The notes beneath the pieces are model-generated. The model was not told the DNA's origin. It worked only from the letters and a program-made list of their open reading frames with translations, and did not search any database. Position numbers and translations under genes: made by a program. 64,000 nucleotides of DNA from Flavobacterium cucumis (lineage in GTDB: Bacteria; Bacteroidota; Bacteroidia; Flavobacteriales; Flavobacteriaceae). How positions within the stretch are numbered: the stretch's first letter is position 1; each line of letters opens with the position of its first letter. The stretch is from contig NZ_FRYK01000001.1 of the NCBI RefSeq assembly GCF_900148835.1, forward strand, positions 186,001 to 250,000, written 5' to 3'. This document shows positions 63,942 to 64,000 of this stretch, piece by piece.

Positions 63942-64000
63942 TTAAAAAATTAAACTACAACTTTTAACATTCAAACGTTAAACATTAAACAAAAATTAAA

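Overview
The window is chromosomal DNA of a member of the Flavobacteriaceae, most likely Flavobacterium or a close relative. The evidence is: A+T-rich DNA (about one third G+C by eye); the Bacteroidota promoter box TAnnTTTG in front of many genes; a SusC/SusD pair; T9SS sorting domains; the gliding/T9SS core genes gldK-gldL-gldM-gldN; and families largely restricted to Bacteroidota (GSCFA, DUF4230, DUF6340-like, DUF5522-like, DUF983). No phage, plasmid, insertion sequence, CRISPR array or rRNA gene was seen.

Layout. 1-0.5 kb: the 3' end of a PNGase F-like deglycosylase. 0.6-4.1 kb: a CBS-domain cysteine/cystathionine synthase and a putative porin. 4.1-9.6 kb: a nutrient-uptake operon on the minus strand (SusC, SusD, accessory lipoprotein). 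9.8-14.1 kb: rnhB, lipB and lysS, with a 14-bp tandem repeat in the shared lipB/lysS promoter region, then two small secreted proteins. 14.1-17.2 kb: an overlapping minus-strand trio (PLP deaminase/desulfhydrase, LysM glucosaminidase, hemL). 17.2-24.6 kb: three large secreted proteins, two with T9SS C-terminal signals and a shared module. 24.6-31.6 kb: a small membrane HExxH protein, a DUF5522-like protein, a long-form urocanate hydratase, two lipoproteins, a long aromatic amino acid hydroxylase and a rhodanese. 31.6-34.8 kb: a DUF4230 protein, a GNAT-like protein, a DUF1761 gene broken by one in-frame stop, a J-domain/KTSC protein and two tandem initiator tRNA genes. 34.9-38.4 kb: the GTPases era and der with two unknown genes between them. 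38.5-41.8 kb: an M23 peptidase, a MerR regulator, LemA and two TPM-domain proteins. 41.9-50.3 kb: alaS, RidA, GSCFA, an ABC-F ATPase, DUF983 and a FAD oxidoreductase. 50.4-58.8 kb: gldN-M-L-K, a ureohydrolase-fold protein lacking metal ligands, and topA. 59.0-64 kb: miaB, a sigma-54-type activator, lptE, a TPR-like protein, secG and groES.

How the parts connect. The gld genes encode the motor and secretion core that would export the T9SS-tagged proteins found 30 kb away. The SusCD operon, the porin and the PNGase F-like enzyme fit uptake and breakdown of glycoproteins or other polymers. The tRNA synthetases, tRNA-modification, ribosome-assembly and envelope-assembly genes are ordinary housekeeping.

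No complete, clearly undescribed system is visible. The best leads are the metal-ligand-less arginase-fold protein fused by spacing to topA, the nonsense codon in the DUF1761 gene, the repeat-built lysS promoter, the family of simple intergenic repeats, a 25-bp perfect hairpin, and the repeated coincidence of TAnnTTTG boxes with apparent TTG start codons. That coincidence corrects the start of at least six genes.
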